A stretch of 64,000 nucleotides of DNA. It comes from Gordius sp. MW1. Its lineage: Eukaryota; Nematomorpha; Gordioida; Gordea; Gordiidae. A program made the position numbers and the translations under genes. The notes beneath the pieces are model-generated. The model saw only the letters and a list, made by a program, of their open reading frames with translations, searched no databases and was not told where the DNA came from. Each line of letters starts with the position of its first letter. Positions within the stretch are counted from its first letter, which is position 1. The DNA is taken from the NCBI GenBank assembly GCA_964036665.1, contig OZ038527.1, positions 22,477,901 through 22,541,900 on the forward strand, written 5' to 3'. This document shows, one piece after another, positions 1-10,570 of the stretch.

Positions 1-10
1 TGTAAATACG

Positions 11-1192
11 ATGAACATAGCGTTCGGATACATTTTATTCATACTCGGAATCATCGGCAACAGTCTCGGTATTTACATAGCTTCGGATCATAAAAATTGG
101 CCTAAAAATTCCAACCCTACACTTCAATCTACATCGCCTTCGCATGGCCCTACTGGGGATGAACGAATTAGAAGAGTGGTCAAGACGCAGTTTAGTGCCA
201 ATCATTATTTGCTCAAGTGGTTTTTTTCTGTCAATTTGTTAAACTCAATCCTACTCATTTTGTCACCTATAATCAAGTTGCAAGGTGCCTCGAGTTCCAA
301 CCTTGTGTGGGAAAGTAAAGGATGGATCGTGTATGCAAAGTTCAATTATCCCATAACTAAACCATTAATTGCTTTTGGATTTTTCATATATATCTTATAT
401 TTCGGATGTCAGGCGATCGCTATACTTCTACCCTTTAAATTTAAAAGCGTTGTGACAAAGTTTAACATCAATGTATTGCTTGCGATATGTTTCGTCTACC
501 TAGTTCTCTGGCACATCCCCATTTCCAAATGGTTCTACACCTATAAGGTGTTGGTATGTCCTCACGAAGAATTGAAACAGGAAGCCAATGATACTGGTTA
601 TTACATATATGCATATGACTGGGTTGAACATCACGGTGACTCTATAAATAACATATTATGGCATTTCTATCAAATATTACGTGAACTATCCATTAGTATA
701 ATACCCTTTGTAGGGGTCATAGTGATAAAAGTGTTAATATTAAAGCGCAGAGGTAGGGTATCTTCTACTATAAGCCCCAAAGCAACTACCAACACCGGTC
801 TAGCCCCACAGGCTGTGAATGTCCCTGGAATCAATCATATTAATCTTCATAATGTTCATGTAAATGCCACCCTAACTGGCACAATGACCCAGACGCTTAA
901 TCTCCGTATAATAAGGCATCAAGCCGAAAATCAGCAACACATGAGAACCATGATGGTCTTAACATTTGAATTTGTCTTTTTAATGCTCCCAGTTTCCCTG
1001 ACTCAGATGTGCATCGACTTCCTAAGGGCTAAGTATAGCGGACAAAGCCTGTCTACTTTTTACATCTTTGTCACCATGCTGCAATTCGTTTACGTTAGCT
1101 GCACATTTTTTATAAACTACACCTTCAATCCATCGTACAGGGAGTTAGTTAATGGCCAAATATCGCGAGATGCGAATTATTTTTGTAGCTAA
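11..1192 (+). CDS. Rhodopsin-like seven-transmembrane receptor, 5' end outside window
   Basis: This is a divergent class A G protein-coupled receptor, probably acting at the plasma membrane on an unknown ligand. The reading frame is intronless, 393 codons from the first visible ATG. It closely matches the gene at 15149-16462 along its whole length. In that paralogue 31 residues precede the equivalent point, and the homologous bases before this ATG run off the window edge, so the true start is almost certainly upstream. Transmembrane 1 carries the GN pair (FILGIIGNSLG). An unusually long first intracellular loop of about 40 residues follows. Transmembrane 7 ends in NYTFNPSYREL, which resembles the NPxxY region. 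The DRY motif after transmembrane 3 is replaced by LPFKF and the CWxP motif by LMLP. Coupling to a G protein is inferred from the family and is uncertain given these losses. Confidence 0.85.
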   Translation: MNIAFGYILFILGIIGNSLGIYIASDHKNWPKNSNPTLQSTSPSHGPTGDERIRRVVKTQFSANHYLLKWFFSVNLLNSILLILSPIIKLQGASSSNLVWESKGWIVYAKFNYPITKPLIAFGFFIYILYFGCQAIAILLPFKFKSVVTKFNINVLLAICFVYLVLWHIPISKWFYTYKVLVCPHEELKQEANDTGYYIYAYDWVEHHGDSINNILWHFYQILRELSISIIPFVGVIVIKVLILKRRGRVSSTISPKATTNTGLAPQAVNVPGINHINLHNVHVNATLTGTMTQTLNLRIIRHQAENQQHMRTMMVLTFEFVFLMLPVSLTQMCIDFLRAKYSGQSLSTFYIFVTMLQFVYVSCTFFINYTFNPSYRELVNGQISRDANYFCS

Positions 1193-1500
1193 ATATTGGC
1201 CTATGGCAAACCTTGCATAATCTAAGACGTTAGAAATCTTAACTCAATGGTAACATCTAATAAAACTGCACAAAAACAGAACTATGTTGGGTGTTAGTAT
1301 TTTGAAAAATGTGTGTATAGAAATAATAGACTATTTTAATTTATTATTTTTGTGTATGGCTGATGTCGTATTCGTAAATTTATGTAATAAAGAGAAGCAT
1401 ATGTAATTTTTGTCAAGGTCGATGTGTGTCTATTTCATTTTTATTAATATTTAACCATTTATAATTTTGATACCCAAAAACCAAATTATAAAATTCCTTT
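1193..1500 (+). other. 3' flank of the receptor gene, shared with the paralogue
   Basis: AATAAA-type signals occur near 1259 and 1385. The stretch to about 1500 resembles 16465-16860 downstream of the second receptor (shared ATTTCATTTTTATTAAT and CCAAATTATAAAA words), so the duplication unit included the 3' untranslated region. From 1500 to 1800 I see only AT-rich sequence. Confidence 0.55.
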
Positions 1501-1800
1501 CTTTAGATTATAGACTATAGAATTAAACCTATCACAGTTTGACCTTGTATTTTAAGCTTTAAATTTTAGAGGAAAGAATTATCAAACTATATAAATACCT
1601 TAACACTGGCTAAACTTGCCAATCGGCCTATTTGGCCAGCAAACATTCGTACTTAAGTTCTCTCCATAGACGTTCTCTCACGATTCTTATTTTTTTTGGA
1701 TTTCCATTTTTTACCCTTTAAAACTTATAAATGATTTTTGTTCTTGTATTATTCGAAACTTAGGTCTACCTGACCGCACTTTAATACTTTCATTTCGAAA

Positions 1801-2460
1801 CAAATATAGCTAAAACTCGGGCCTTCGGCCCTCGTGGGAAGGGGGAGAAGGGAAGGGGAGTAGGGGAAGGGAAGAGGGGAAGGGGGAACTCTTCTATACT
1901 CCGTATAAACGTAGCATATTTGCTATGCAATTTATGGGCGAGAAAGGTGGGAAGGGGCGAGAATGCCTATAGGGGGTATTAGATGCAAAATAATTAGTTA
2001 ATTAGTTATAGGCCCTTGTAGGGGAGGACATAGGGTAATTATCAATGTTAACCAATTCAAAAACGAAAAAAAATTTCGATTTATTTGGCCAATGGTCATT
2101 TTTTTATTGGTCAGTAGCCAGCGGACGGTCAAAAATTCATATTATCATTGGTATTAACATGAACAAATATTAATTTAATTTAAAAAAATTTAAAAAAAAA
2201 TTTGTCCCCTCCCTGACTTGAACCCCACACCTCCAGTTCACAAGCCGGCGCTATAACCACTATACCATGCTGGCTTTAAAATAGTAGAAGTTATTATGTT
2301 ATTTATATAGATAATGAAATAATAAAGTTGTGTTTTATGTTTAGAAAATCAATATATTTCGTCGGTCAGTAGCCAGCGGACGGTCAAAAAGTCATATTAT
2401 CAATGGTATTAACAAAAACAAAATATTAATTTAATGTAAAAAAAAAATTAAAAAAAAATT
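1801..2460. repeat. Complex interspersed repeat, first locus
   Basis: A G/A-rich block (1811-1990) is followed by two imperfect copies of a unit that contains GGTCAGTAGCCAGCGGACGG (about 2110 and 2365), with A-rich spacers. The same words, including a block around GCATATTTGCTATGCAATTT in inverted orientation, recur at 43540-44290, so this is a dispersed family. It has no coding content. Confidence 0.7.
2190..2279 (-). repeat. tRNA-derived SINE-like head, histidine anticodon-like loop
   Basis: Read on the - strand the segment has an A-box-like TGGTATAGTGG, a loop TTGTGAA as in tRNA-His(GUG), and a B-box-like GGTTCAAGTC. It is followed by an A/T-rich tail. The acceptor and T-arm halves do not pair, so it is not a working tRNA. 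A SINE head or tRNA pseudogene is the best reading. Confidence 0.6.
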
Positions 2461-2464
2461 CTTT

Positions 2465-4867
2465 TAGATTTTTGCTTACAAAACAAAGTTTTAATTCAAC
2501 TGGGTATGCCTGCATTAAATCGATCTGCTGCTGCTCCCTTCTGTGTAGACTTACATTGCAACAAAATTACAACTAAGGTGATCTTTTGTCTTACATGCGA
2601 TCTAATGTTTCAAAGCTAACGACGTAACAAAAAGACATTTACAATCAGATTTTGCTTTCTGTTAATAAAGGTTAAGGAGAAGTCTTCTTCATAAATGTTC
2701 CAGGAGGAACTGGTAAAACTTTTCTACTGACATTGCTGGCAACTATTCGTTAACAAATTAATATACCCGTGGCTCTAGCGTCTTCCAAAATGGCTGCCAC
2801 ATTATTGCCCGGTTGAAAAACTGCTCATTCAGCATTTAAACGTTCATTGTAAAACTACAATGTGCAACATTTCCAGAACATATGGAATGGGTAAAGTATT
2901 ATAGAAAAGAAAACTTTTTGTTTGGGATGAATGAATGCACAGTAAAATATCGCTCGAAGCCCTTAATCAGTCATCGCAAGATTTGCGAGCAACCCTCATA
3001 CCTTTTGATAACGCAATATTATTGCTTGCAGGAGAACTCAGTCAAACTTTACCGGTGCTCCCATGATCCACCCCTGCGGACGAAATCAATGTCTGCCTAA
3101 AATATTCTATTTTGTTGCCTTATGTCAAAACGTTACACTTAATACTAATATGCGTGTAGTATAACACAATCATCCTGAATGTTAGATATTCTCCCATTAA
3201 TTGCTAGGAATTGGGAAAGGAACCGTGCACGTAGTGTTGTTAATATGCCAAAATGCTAAAACCATAACCTGGCAATAGGCATATATCTCCTACCATTACC
3301 ATCATCATAACCAGCACCATGCTGCTTATGCTTAATAACCCGGTTACTAGCCTGGCAGATTAAAGTTGCCATGGTTGCTGTTTGAGAGAGATGTAACTAG
3401 CCGGGCATTTGGCAGATTGGATTGATATTTTTAAACTAAACATGGTTTTTAGCAAATTTACTTTTAGCTTACTATTAGAGTTGGCAGCTGACATATAATG
3501 CTAATCAATATATTTCATATATGATTGAAAAATTTTGATTAGCATTATATGTCAGCTGCCAACTCTAATAGTAAGCTAAAATTAAATTTGCTAAAAACCA
3601 TGTTTAGTTTAAAACAACCCTGCTCAATACCACGGTTTATATCAATCCAATCTGCCAAATGCCCGGTTACTTACATCTCTCTCAACCAGCAACCATGGCA
3701 ACTTTAATCTGCCAGGCTAGTAAGCAGCATGGTGCTGGTTATGATGATGGTAATGGTAGGAGATATGTGCCTATTACCAGGTTTAGCACTATACAAGCAG
3801 AACCAATTCGAGCAGATTAACAACACTACGTGCACGTTGTTATATGCTCAGGACGGATTTCTTTTCCTACCAACATATGCAATTTTGTTTCGTCTAAAAC
3901 CGGTTTGGTTAAAAGTGTTTCTAAATATTAACGCCCATTATAATGATCGAATTTTCCGCCAGCGGGCTATTCTCGTCTCAAAAATAAAGACGTCTACGAG
4001 CTTAACAATCTCATTCTGTCTAACATTTAAGGCAATCCAATTACTCACAAATCGGTTAACACTGTTGTTGTTACTGACGACGCTGTTAATTATCCAATCG
4101 AATTTTTAAATTCAAATGATTTCGCAGGGAGACCACCTCGCATACTGCATTTGAAAATTGGCGTACTGATTATCGTGATGCGTTAAGTCAGCCAATTTTT
4201 TACTTTACATTTTTTAAGCCATTATCTTTATACTGGTGTTTATTATATAACCTATGACAGCATCACCTGATCAAAAATTTAATATGTATAACTAAAAACT
4301 ATATATCTAAAATAAATTTTATGCATATAAATATTTCGCTTTCATTGTACTCGCGGAAAGTTTTATAATTTTTAATTAATTCTGATTCAACCAAATATTG
4401 TAAAAGCCTTCATAACCAAATTTGAAGGACATTTTTTGATATCTCTTCATTTTGAATCTGATACTATAAATTTTAAGCTATGACATTACACTATTATAAA
4501 CGCTGTACTAAAATATTTTCTCTACATTGTCGAACATTTTAATTGACTTTATATATTAGTGGTTTATAACTTTTTGTCACCCAATTGTGCATATTATCGT
4601 TAACATCGCACATTTTAACCTATAAAATAACAAAAACTTTATGAGTTTTTAAAACTGTTATAAATCTATTTAATTATCAATAAATATGACTTTTCCTATT
4701 ATTAAATTAAATAATAATTCATTTCAATAATATAACATTATATTTTTTACATCATAAACTCTCCTACAGATGACCCAAAAGTTTTCATATATGTTTTATT
4801 AATTCATACTAATTATTTAGCTAATTAGGGACTAAGCCAAAGCAACGCTTGGCCGGGCACAGCTAGT
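2465..4867 (+). mobile_element. Decayed Helitron with Pif1-type helicase
   Basis: This is a rolling-circle DNA transposon relic. Translating across frames gives the conserved helicase order. LIQLGMPALNRSAAA is near 2482. A Walker A VPGGTGKT lies at about 2696-2719. ASSKMAATLLPG and TAHSAF are near 2780-2840. AGELSQTLPVLP lies near 3027-3062, NTNMRV near 3145, and NTVVVTDDAVNYPIEFLNS near 4056-4110. Several stops and frameshifts make it non-functional. The 3' end is typical: a short hairpin (GCCAA at 4836, TTGGC at 4849), then CTAG at 4863-4866 followed by T. The replication-initiator part and the 5' end are missing. A 597-bp foldback element is inserted at 3232-3828. Confidence 0.88.
3232..3828. 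mobile_element. hAT-type foldback MITE with exact 8-bp target duplication
   Basis: The whole element is one hairpin. A left arm to 3507 and a right arm from 3536 are near-perfect inverted copies around a 28-nt loop. The ends are TAGTGTTGTTAATA and its complement, which fit the hAT YARNG terminus. Both sides carry CGTGCACG (3224-3231 and 3829-3836). The insertion sits in the helicase frame of the surrounding Helitron. Confidence 0.9.
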
Positions 4868-5939
4868 TGCCTATATATATAATCAAATCTTTGCTTTGAT
4901 ATTTTATGAACGAAGTAAGCAACTATAAAGCTTTCGCTGACACATGGCCATTTGCATGTGTATTTTTCCATTCTCGTTTTTGTACATTTTACTTATGTAT
5001 CATTTTTAGCTAAAAGTATTTTTCATAATAAATAAATAAAAATATCTATTATGAGATTAAGTTTTTATACTATGCTAAATGGATGGGTTAAAAGTCGATA
5101 GTATTAGTTTGGTGTAAACTAATTTTCCTTATAAATTTTATATATATAATATTGTGTACAAGAACTTCAAGAGGAAGCGGAATTTGAGTTAATTATTATT
5201 TGGCGATAATGCATCTTCCGATTTTGAGAGCAAATAGGGATGTTAAACATTGTTAAAACCTAGAAATGATATATCCCACATTGTAATGGTAATTAAAAGC
5301 AAATGCAGGAGACAAACAGAAGTGGCAAAAAAAGCAAATAAAAGAATGATTACAATTATAGCAAAGTAGGCCGAATACAATAACCAGCTAGTATATGCTA
5401 TCATTAATTTTGACAATTGTAAAGTAATTTGTTAAAATAGTTAACACAAAATCTTGTAAATAATTTCTTCATCGTTGTTTTTTAATAATAAATGTAGACT
5501 ATGTTTTTATGTGATTAAGTAAAATTAAGATGTATTAATTTTTTCGTCAATTGATTATGACAAATTATTCATCGTTAAAACCAAACATAATCGGGTGTTT
5601 GATTCTTAGGTAATTTGTTTAAAGTTTGTTGTTTAAAGAATCACGACAAATGAGAATAAAAAAAGAAAATGCATAGAAAAATTAAATTAATATCTTGTAT
5701 AGATTTATAATATAAAATTATATTTATAAATCCTAGGCAGGCGTGAATTTATTAACCACCCGTTTTGGTTGGTAGAGAAGATTTCAGCCAGCTAAGACTA
5801 TGAGTATGATATTTAAATGTGTATGAAAAAGGCACATGAAGTGCGAAAACAGATCTGATTTTTTATATTAAAATAATTGTTTTTGTAGATAGCATGATGT
5901 AATCGGAAACATTTTTTTCCCTATAGCTGTTTGTCACAT
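4868..5939. other. AT-rich stretch, nothing recognised
   Basis: No credible exon, RNA gene or repeat boundary was seen. The sequence is AT-rich with scattered homopolymers. Confidence 0.5.
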
Positions 5940-6225
5940 TTAGTGGTCAGCTCCTTCAAGTAGGTTCTCCATGTATTCCTGCACTTACACCAGCTTCGCT
6001 TTTTCTCAAGTCCATATCTATTTTATGCTTCCATGTCAGTTTATGCCTCCCTCTCTTTCGCTTACCTTCGACTTGCACTTTCTTGATACGATTTGCCAAG
6101 TGACTTTCCTCCCGTCTCTCCAAATGGCCAAACCATCTCAATCTTCTTACCACCAACTTTCTCTGAATCGGAACTACATTTAGTTTATCCCTTATGTCTT
6201 GATTCCTTATATGGTCCTTTTTGCT
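5940..6225 (-). mobile_element. LINE 3' fragment (end of reverse transcriptase ORF)
   Basis: The - strand encodes RRLRWFGHLERR followed by VEGKRKRGRHKLTW, the conserved tail of many non-LTR reverse-transcriptase ORFs. Upstream in the same frame is a decayed RNQDIRDKLNV segment. Only the last hundred or so residues remain. It differs from the LINE family at 7280-10570. Confidence 0.75.
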
Positions 6226-6902
6226 AGTTTAAAAAGTCTAATTTTATGTTTGTAATTTTTAGGGTTTTTCTTCCGATATTTAAAAAGTCATCGAAATGGC
6301 ATTTAACAACATTTTTGAAAAGTATATTATGAGTAGTCAGGAGGCTGAAAGATTTGGCATTAACAGCATCTTTTTTTCACTAATTTTAAATTTAAGGATA
6401 AAAATTGATCGCCCTTAAGATATCTTAAAATGTATTAAACTTTTTGTCGGAATTATATGTATGATAAAAAAGGTGATATAATAAATTATAGTTTTCCACA
6501 AATTATATTTTGAAAAAAATAGCACGGATTAATGAGTTGGCTTTGTGCCTCACATATTTAAATATATTTGCAAGCAATGTCAAGGGTGCCTGGCCTACTT
6601 TCAAAAAGGGATTGTGGTGTTAAGATAGAGTGCCTTATGTTTTCACTATTATTTTAAGTGACATATTTTTCCAATTCACAAAAAAATTATCTTATTAGAA
6701 AAATTTTACAGTATGCAAATGTATTATTGACATTTTTACATATTACAAATGAGAAATGGGTCACGCTAACAACATGACACATGGACCCCCAAAAGACAGA
6801 TTGTACTTCAAAAATGTCTTTGACTTATTTTCAAATGTGAATACTTGGTCTATTTATCTTTAAGATTAAATTGATTTAACCGCTAGGTATTACTATCTGT
6901 TT
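6226..6902. other. AT-rich stretch, nothing recognised
   Basis: No gene or element ends were found before the MITE target duplication at 6903. Confidence 0.5.
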
Positions 6903-6910
6903 GGCAGAAC

Positions 6911-7061
6911 CAGTGGCGTAGACAGACGGGGGGGGGGGGGGGAACGGGAAATTCCCCCCCCCCCGAAAAAATTATCTAATGTTTATTTTGTTTTTTTAAA
7001 TAATGTTACAAAAATATTTTAAAATTTTCCCCCCCCAGAGAAAATTTTGGCTACGCGCCTG
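6911..7061. mobile_element. hAT MITE with G/C tracts
   Basis: The ends are CAGTGGCGTAG and CTACGCGCCTG (imperfect inverted repeats). GGCAGAAC is duplicated on both sides (6903-6910, 7062-7069). Inside are long G and C runs and AT-rich filler. The 8-bp duplication and the CAGTGGCG start are typical of hAT elements. Confidence 0.88.
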
Positions 7062-9205
7062 GGCAGAACCAATTTTTATAAAAGCAGTTTGGGGCAATTC
7101 AATATGATCTCGATAGCCAAACATGTAAAGAAAAAGGCATCATCCGTCAATATATGGGATGAGTTACTATATCTAAAATCATTTAAAAGATTGACAAAAC
7201 ACCTTGGAAAATTTGCCTATTTGGACCAGTTTAGAGTTGTCACAAAAAGATATCTACTATCTCTTATTAAATTTTCTACGCATACCATTATCTTCTATTT
7301 CATGTATTAGGTCCCACAGTCGTGGGGTTGGTTTTAATAAGTTCCCACCATCTTGAATGGGTAAGCGATGTCCTGATTTATTTTTATAGTTTTCATAACT
7401 TTGTCTACTTGCATTTGACACGAGGGCATCCTTTCTCTCTTATACTTTTCTCTAAACTTAGTAAATGACATATCACCTTAGCCAATTTTCGTAAATCTAG
7501 TCCGCCATTGGTTGAATATTCTTTTTGCTTTAAAACAGTCATCCGTCATCTGGTCGAACTTGGTGTACCCCAAGTTCCATCGTATCATTCTCATCTCCAC
7601 GGCTTGCAATAGCTTTTATTTTGTGATGTTTAATGCCTATGTTTCATTTCCATAGAGTAGCCGGATCTTACGTTGGATTTGTTAGCGTTGTTTCTCATCA
7701 ATATTGACATCTTCTTGTCGTACTTTACACCAGATATACTTCGCCATCTGAGCCATATTTGTTAATCCGAGCATTGACTTCTGCTGCGCATCTTCTCTCT
7801 TAATGTAGCATCAAGCCGAGATATTTAAACCTGTCTACTTTTGGGTACCTTAGATGGTCATCTAGCGATAGGGTGTCTGAAGTACATCTTCAGTACATTT
7901 TTTCGATTGCTGACCTATAAACCTTATCAAACTATGCGCTTTGACCACTCTTCTTCGAAAACTTTCTAATTTGTCTATTCGCATAGTCCTATATCATCGG
8001 CATATAGCATACACTATCGTCATGGCTTTTAAATGTTTCTCGTTATCGTGTCCATAATTATATTAATAAAAGAGACTCAGAACAGATCCTTGATGTAAGC
8101 CAATTTTAACATGAAAAGGTTCAGAGTTTTCAACTGTCGCCCCGCACGAATTTAAGGCTTCATACCGTACACATGCATTAGAAATATTTTGTTTTGTCAA
8201 GCACCATAATGTCAAATCGCAAGAGACCGTGTCATAAGCTTTTTACAAGTTCATAAAGACCATATGTACGTCTTTTATCTTTACTCCATATTTATCCAGC
8301 AGTGCGAAGATTGGGTCGAATCGACCACAAATCCAAATTGGTAAGTCAATATTTCCACCTCGTTATTCAGCCTTGCTACTAAGATAATTTCCATAAATTT
8401 CAAGGACTGGCAAGTTAACTTGATACCTCTGTAATTGCCCCACTCTTAAAGGTCTCCTTAGCCTTTAAATAATGGTATAATCCCACCTGCCCTCCATTGA
8501 TTAGAAATCAACACTTGTACCAATATCATATAAAAGATATTCGTTATGGTCGTAACTATCATGCAAACGTTTCCATAGGAATTCCACCGGACTATTAGCT
8601 TTTCCTATTTGCATCTTGTTCAATTGTGTCCTAACTTCTTCCTCCGTGAGTTGGACCATACATATATTTGGCTCAAGATTGGTAAAGGAACATTTGTCAT
8701 TTGCAATATCCTAAGTTCATTGAAATATCCTTTCCACCTTTCCAATCCTTCCGCTGGACTTCACCATCCATAACAAGGGGACGATGTTGCCTGGCGATGT
8801 TTTCCCCGATATTACTTCCAATCCTTGATCCTCCATCTTTTGCCGTATGAGCAGTTAGTCAATTTTACTAAAGTGCTTCCCACTTCTATTAGACACAATA
8901 TTATCTTTAGCGTTAACGATCGTCATGTCGTATGCTTGAGATTCTTGGAGGAGTTTTCCTCTTCTTTGTTCTTTACATCATGCCCATACCTCCATTCGTT
9001 CATACCCGAGACGATTTTTCCCTAGTGGGTATTAAGGTCTGCTCCAATAATTAGCTCTTCTTCCTGTTTTATTCCTTTTATTTCCTTTTTTAATTGGAAG
9101 AATATCGCCTTCTCAGATTTTGTACACCCAATTTACGAAGCATACGCGCACATAACGGTTAGGAAACTCCCTCGCTCTTTCACCCACATCAGCCTATTTG
9201 AATAA

Positions 9206-10506
9206 GGTCTTTGTTACACGATCCAGATTCTTGTACTGTATAAGCGATCTGGCATTCTATTCAATCCAAAGATAACGAAGTGCCAATTTGTGATTTTTGC
9301 AATCTGAAAACTTCGTTCGCAACAATAATAACCAGGGCCTTCGCACCTGGTGAGGGGGGGGGGGGGTGTATATGCTATATGCTGATTATATATTACTATG
9401 CGAAGAGACAAGGGAGAAAGTATTCGAAAAAGCCACAAAGTGACCAAAGAGCTTAGCTGGATATGATTAAAGGTCATCGAAAAACTGTGTACATGGAGAT
9501 GAACGTTACAGACATCTTATCGCTGGTGACCATCTAAAGTAGACAAATTTACAAACCTCGGCTCGATGTTACATCAAGAGGGAGATTGTGCAACACAAGT
9601 CAATGCCCGAAAAATGATGGCTTAAATGATAATGTTTATCCGGTGTAATGTGCGACAAGAAAATGCCAATATGGCTAAAGAGCAAAGCTTACCAATCCGT
9701 CGTAAGATTGGTGTTACTCTATCGAAGTGAAACATGGGCCTTAAACACCACGGAATAAAAGCTATTACAAGCCACGGAGATGAAAATGCTCGACCATATG
9801 ACGAGTGGCTTTCTTATAACAAAAAAGGAATTCAACCTATGGCGAACATGATTAACGAAAATCGGCTAAGGTTGTATGGGCCTATATTAATAAGGGAGAC
9901 GAATGATGTAAATTAAAAAGTACTGAACATGGAGGTACCGGGGAAGAAAGGAAGAGGACAATATCGTGTCACGTGGAAAAAGAAAGTCGAAAAATTTTTA
10001 AATCTAAGAAGATTGATCAATCCATGGCGCTACCCGATTGAAAGAAGCTCACCAGTGGGACGATACTTGATTAATAAGTTTTGTGTAGTTTTTAATGGTT
10101 TAAAACATATTAAATTGCGAGGGATATTTAAAAATATAGGATAATAAAAACTAAATAGCCTTAGTTTTTTTACATACATAAGAATAGGATTCACATAACA
10201 AAATCTTACTATAATTTATTTATTTATAATTTTTGTTAAATGATGTTTAATTTTGGATTTGTTTTCATAAGGTACATTGATCCTAAAAGGACTAATATGA
10301 GTTTTAAATATAAAAATAAAAAAACTTACCATAGTCATAGTACGTATCATTATTAAATATACTTGCTGTTACGAGTCAATGTGATCATGGAATTACGCCT
10401 AAAATAAAAACACGAATTAGCACTTCGTTATTTTTTAGATTGAATAAGGAAATGGAATGCCAAATCACTTATACAATACAAGAATTCCAATCGTGCTACG
10501 ATGGCC
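9206..10506. mobile_element. Mutator-like TIR element carrying LINE sequence
   Basis: The terminal inverted repeats (9206-9300 and about 10410-10506) match those of the 314-bp element at 13751-14064, with TTACACGATCC near the left end. TTTGAATAA (9197-9205) and TTTGAATAG (10507-10515) are a 9-bp target duplication with one mismatch, as expected for Mutator-like elements. The interior holds a + strand LINE piece instead of the short core of the related copy. Confidence 0.82.
9369..10090 (+). mobile_element. LINE 3' fragment inside the Mutator-like element
   Basis: Across frames the + strand reads MLYADYILLCEETREKVF (the reverse-transcriptase YADD block, here YADY), then a GSMLHQEG-like block, SETWALNTTE and the tail RVTWKKKVEKF. 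All match the LINE at 60735-63780 or its relatives. Several frameshifts are present. It either inserted into the element or was captured by it. No LINE target duplication was found. Confidence 0.75.
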
Positions 10507-10570
10507 TTTGAATAGTACTTGACTTCTACCATCTTGTCCTTGGACGATTCGCTTATGACGATCTACGCAC

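Larger units (their letters stand above)
7280..10570 (-). mobile_element. Old LINE copy, split by a Mutator-like insertion
   Basis: On the - strand the reading is clearly related to the better LINE at 60735-63780. The 7480-7900 part matches its reverse-transcriptase C-terminal region. About 8600-8700 matches the linker, and 8990-9205 matches the endonuclease. Only short open stretches survive. The 3' end near 7280-7320 (GACTGTGGGACCTAATACAT on the - strand) matches the fragment ending near 20176. Its endonuclease sequence stops at 9205 and resumes at 10507 (TTGACTTCTACCATCTTGTC), bracketing the 9206-10506 element. Confidence 0.82.

Noticed and set aside
2190-2279. A functional tRNA-His gene on the - strand
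   Set aside because: The acceptor and T stems do not pair, so only a tRNA-derived repeat is supported.
2882-3100. 72-codon + strand open frame as a gene
   Set aside because: It lies within the decayed Helitron helicase, and the helicase motifs read in other frames around it.
3729-4109. 126-codon + strand open frame as a gene
   Set aside because: Its first part is the arm of the foldback element and its second part is out-of-frame Helitron sequence.
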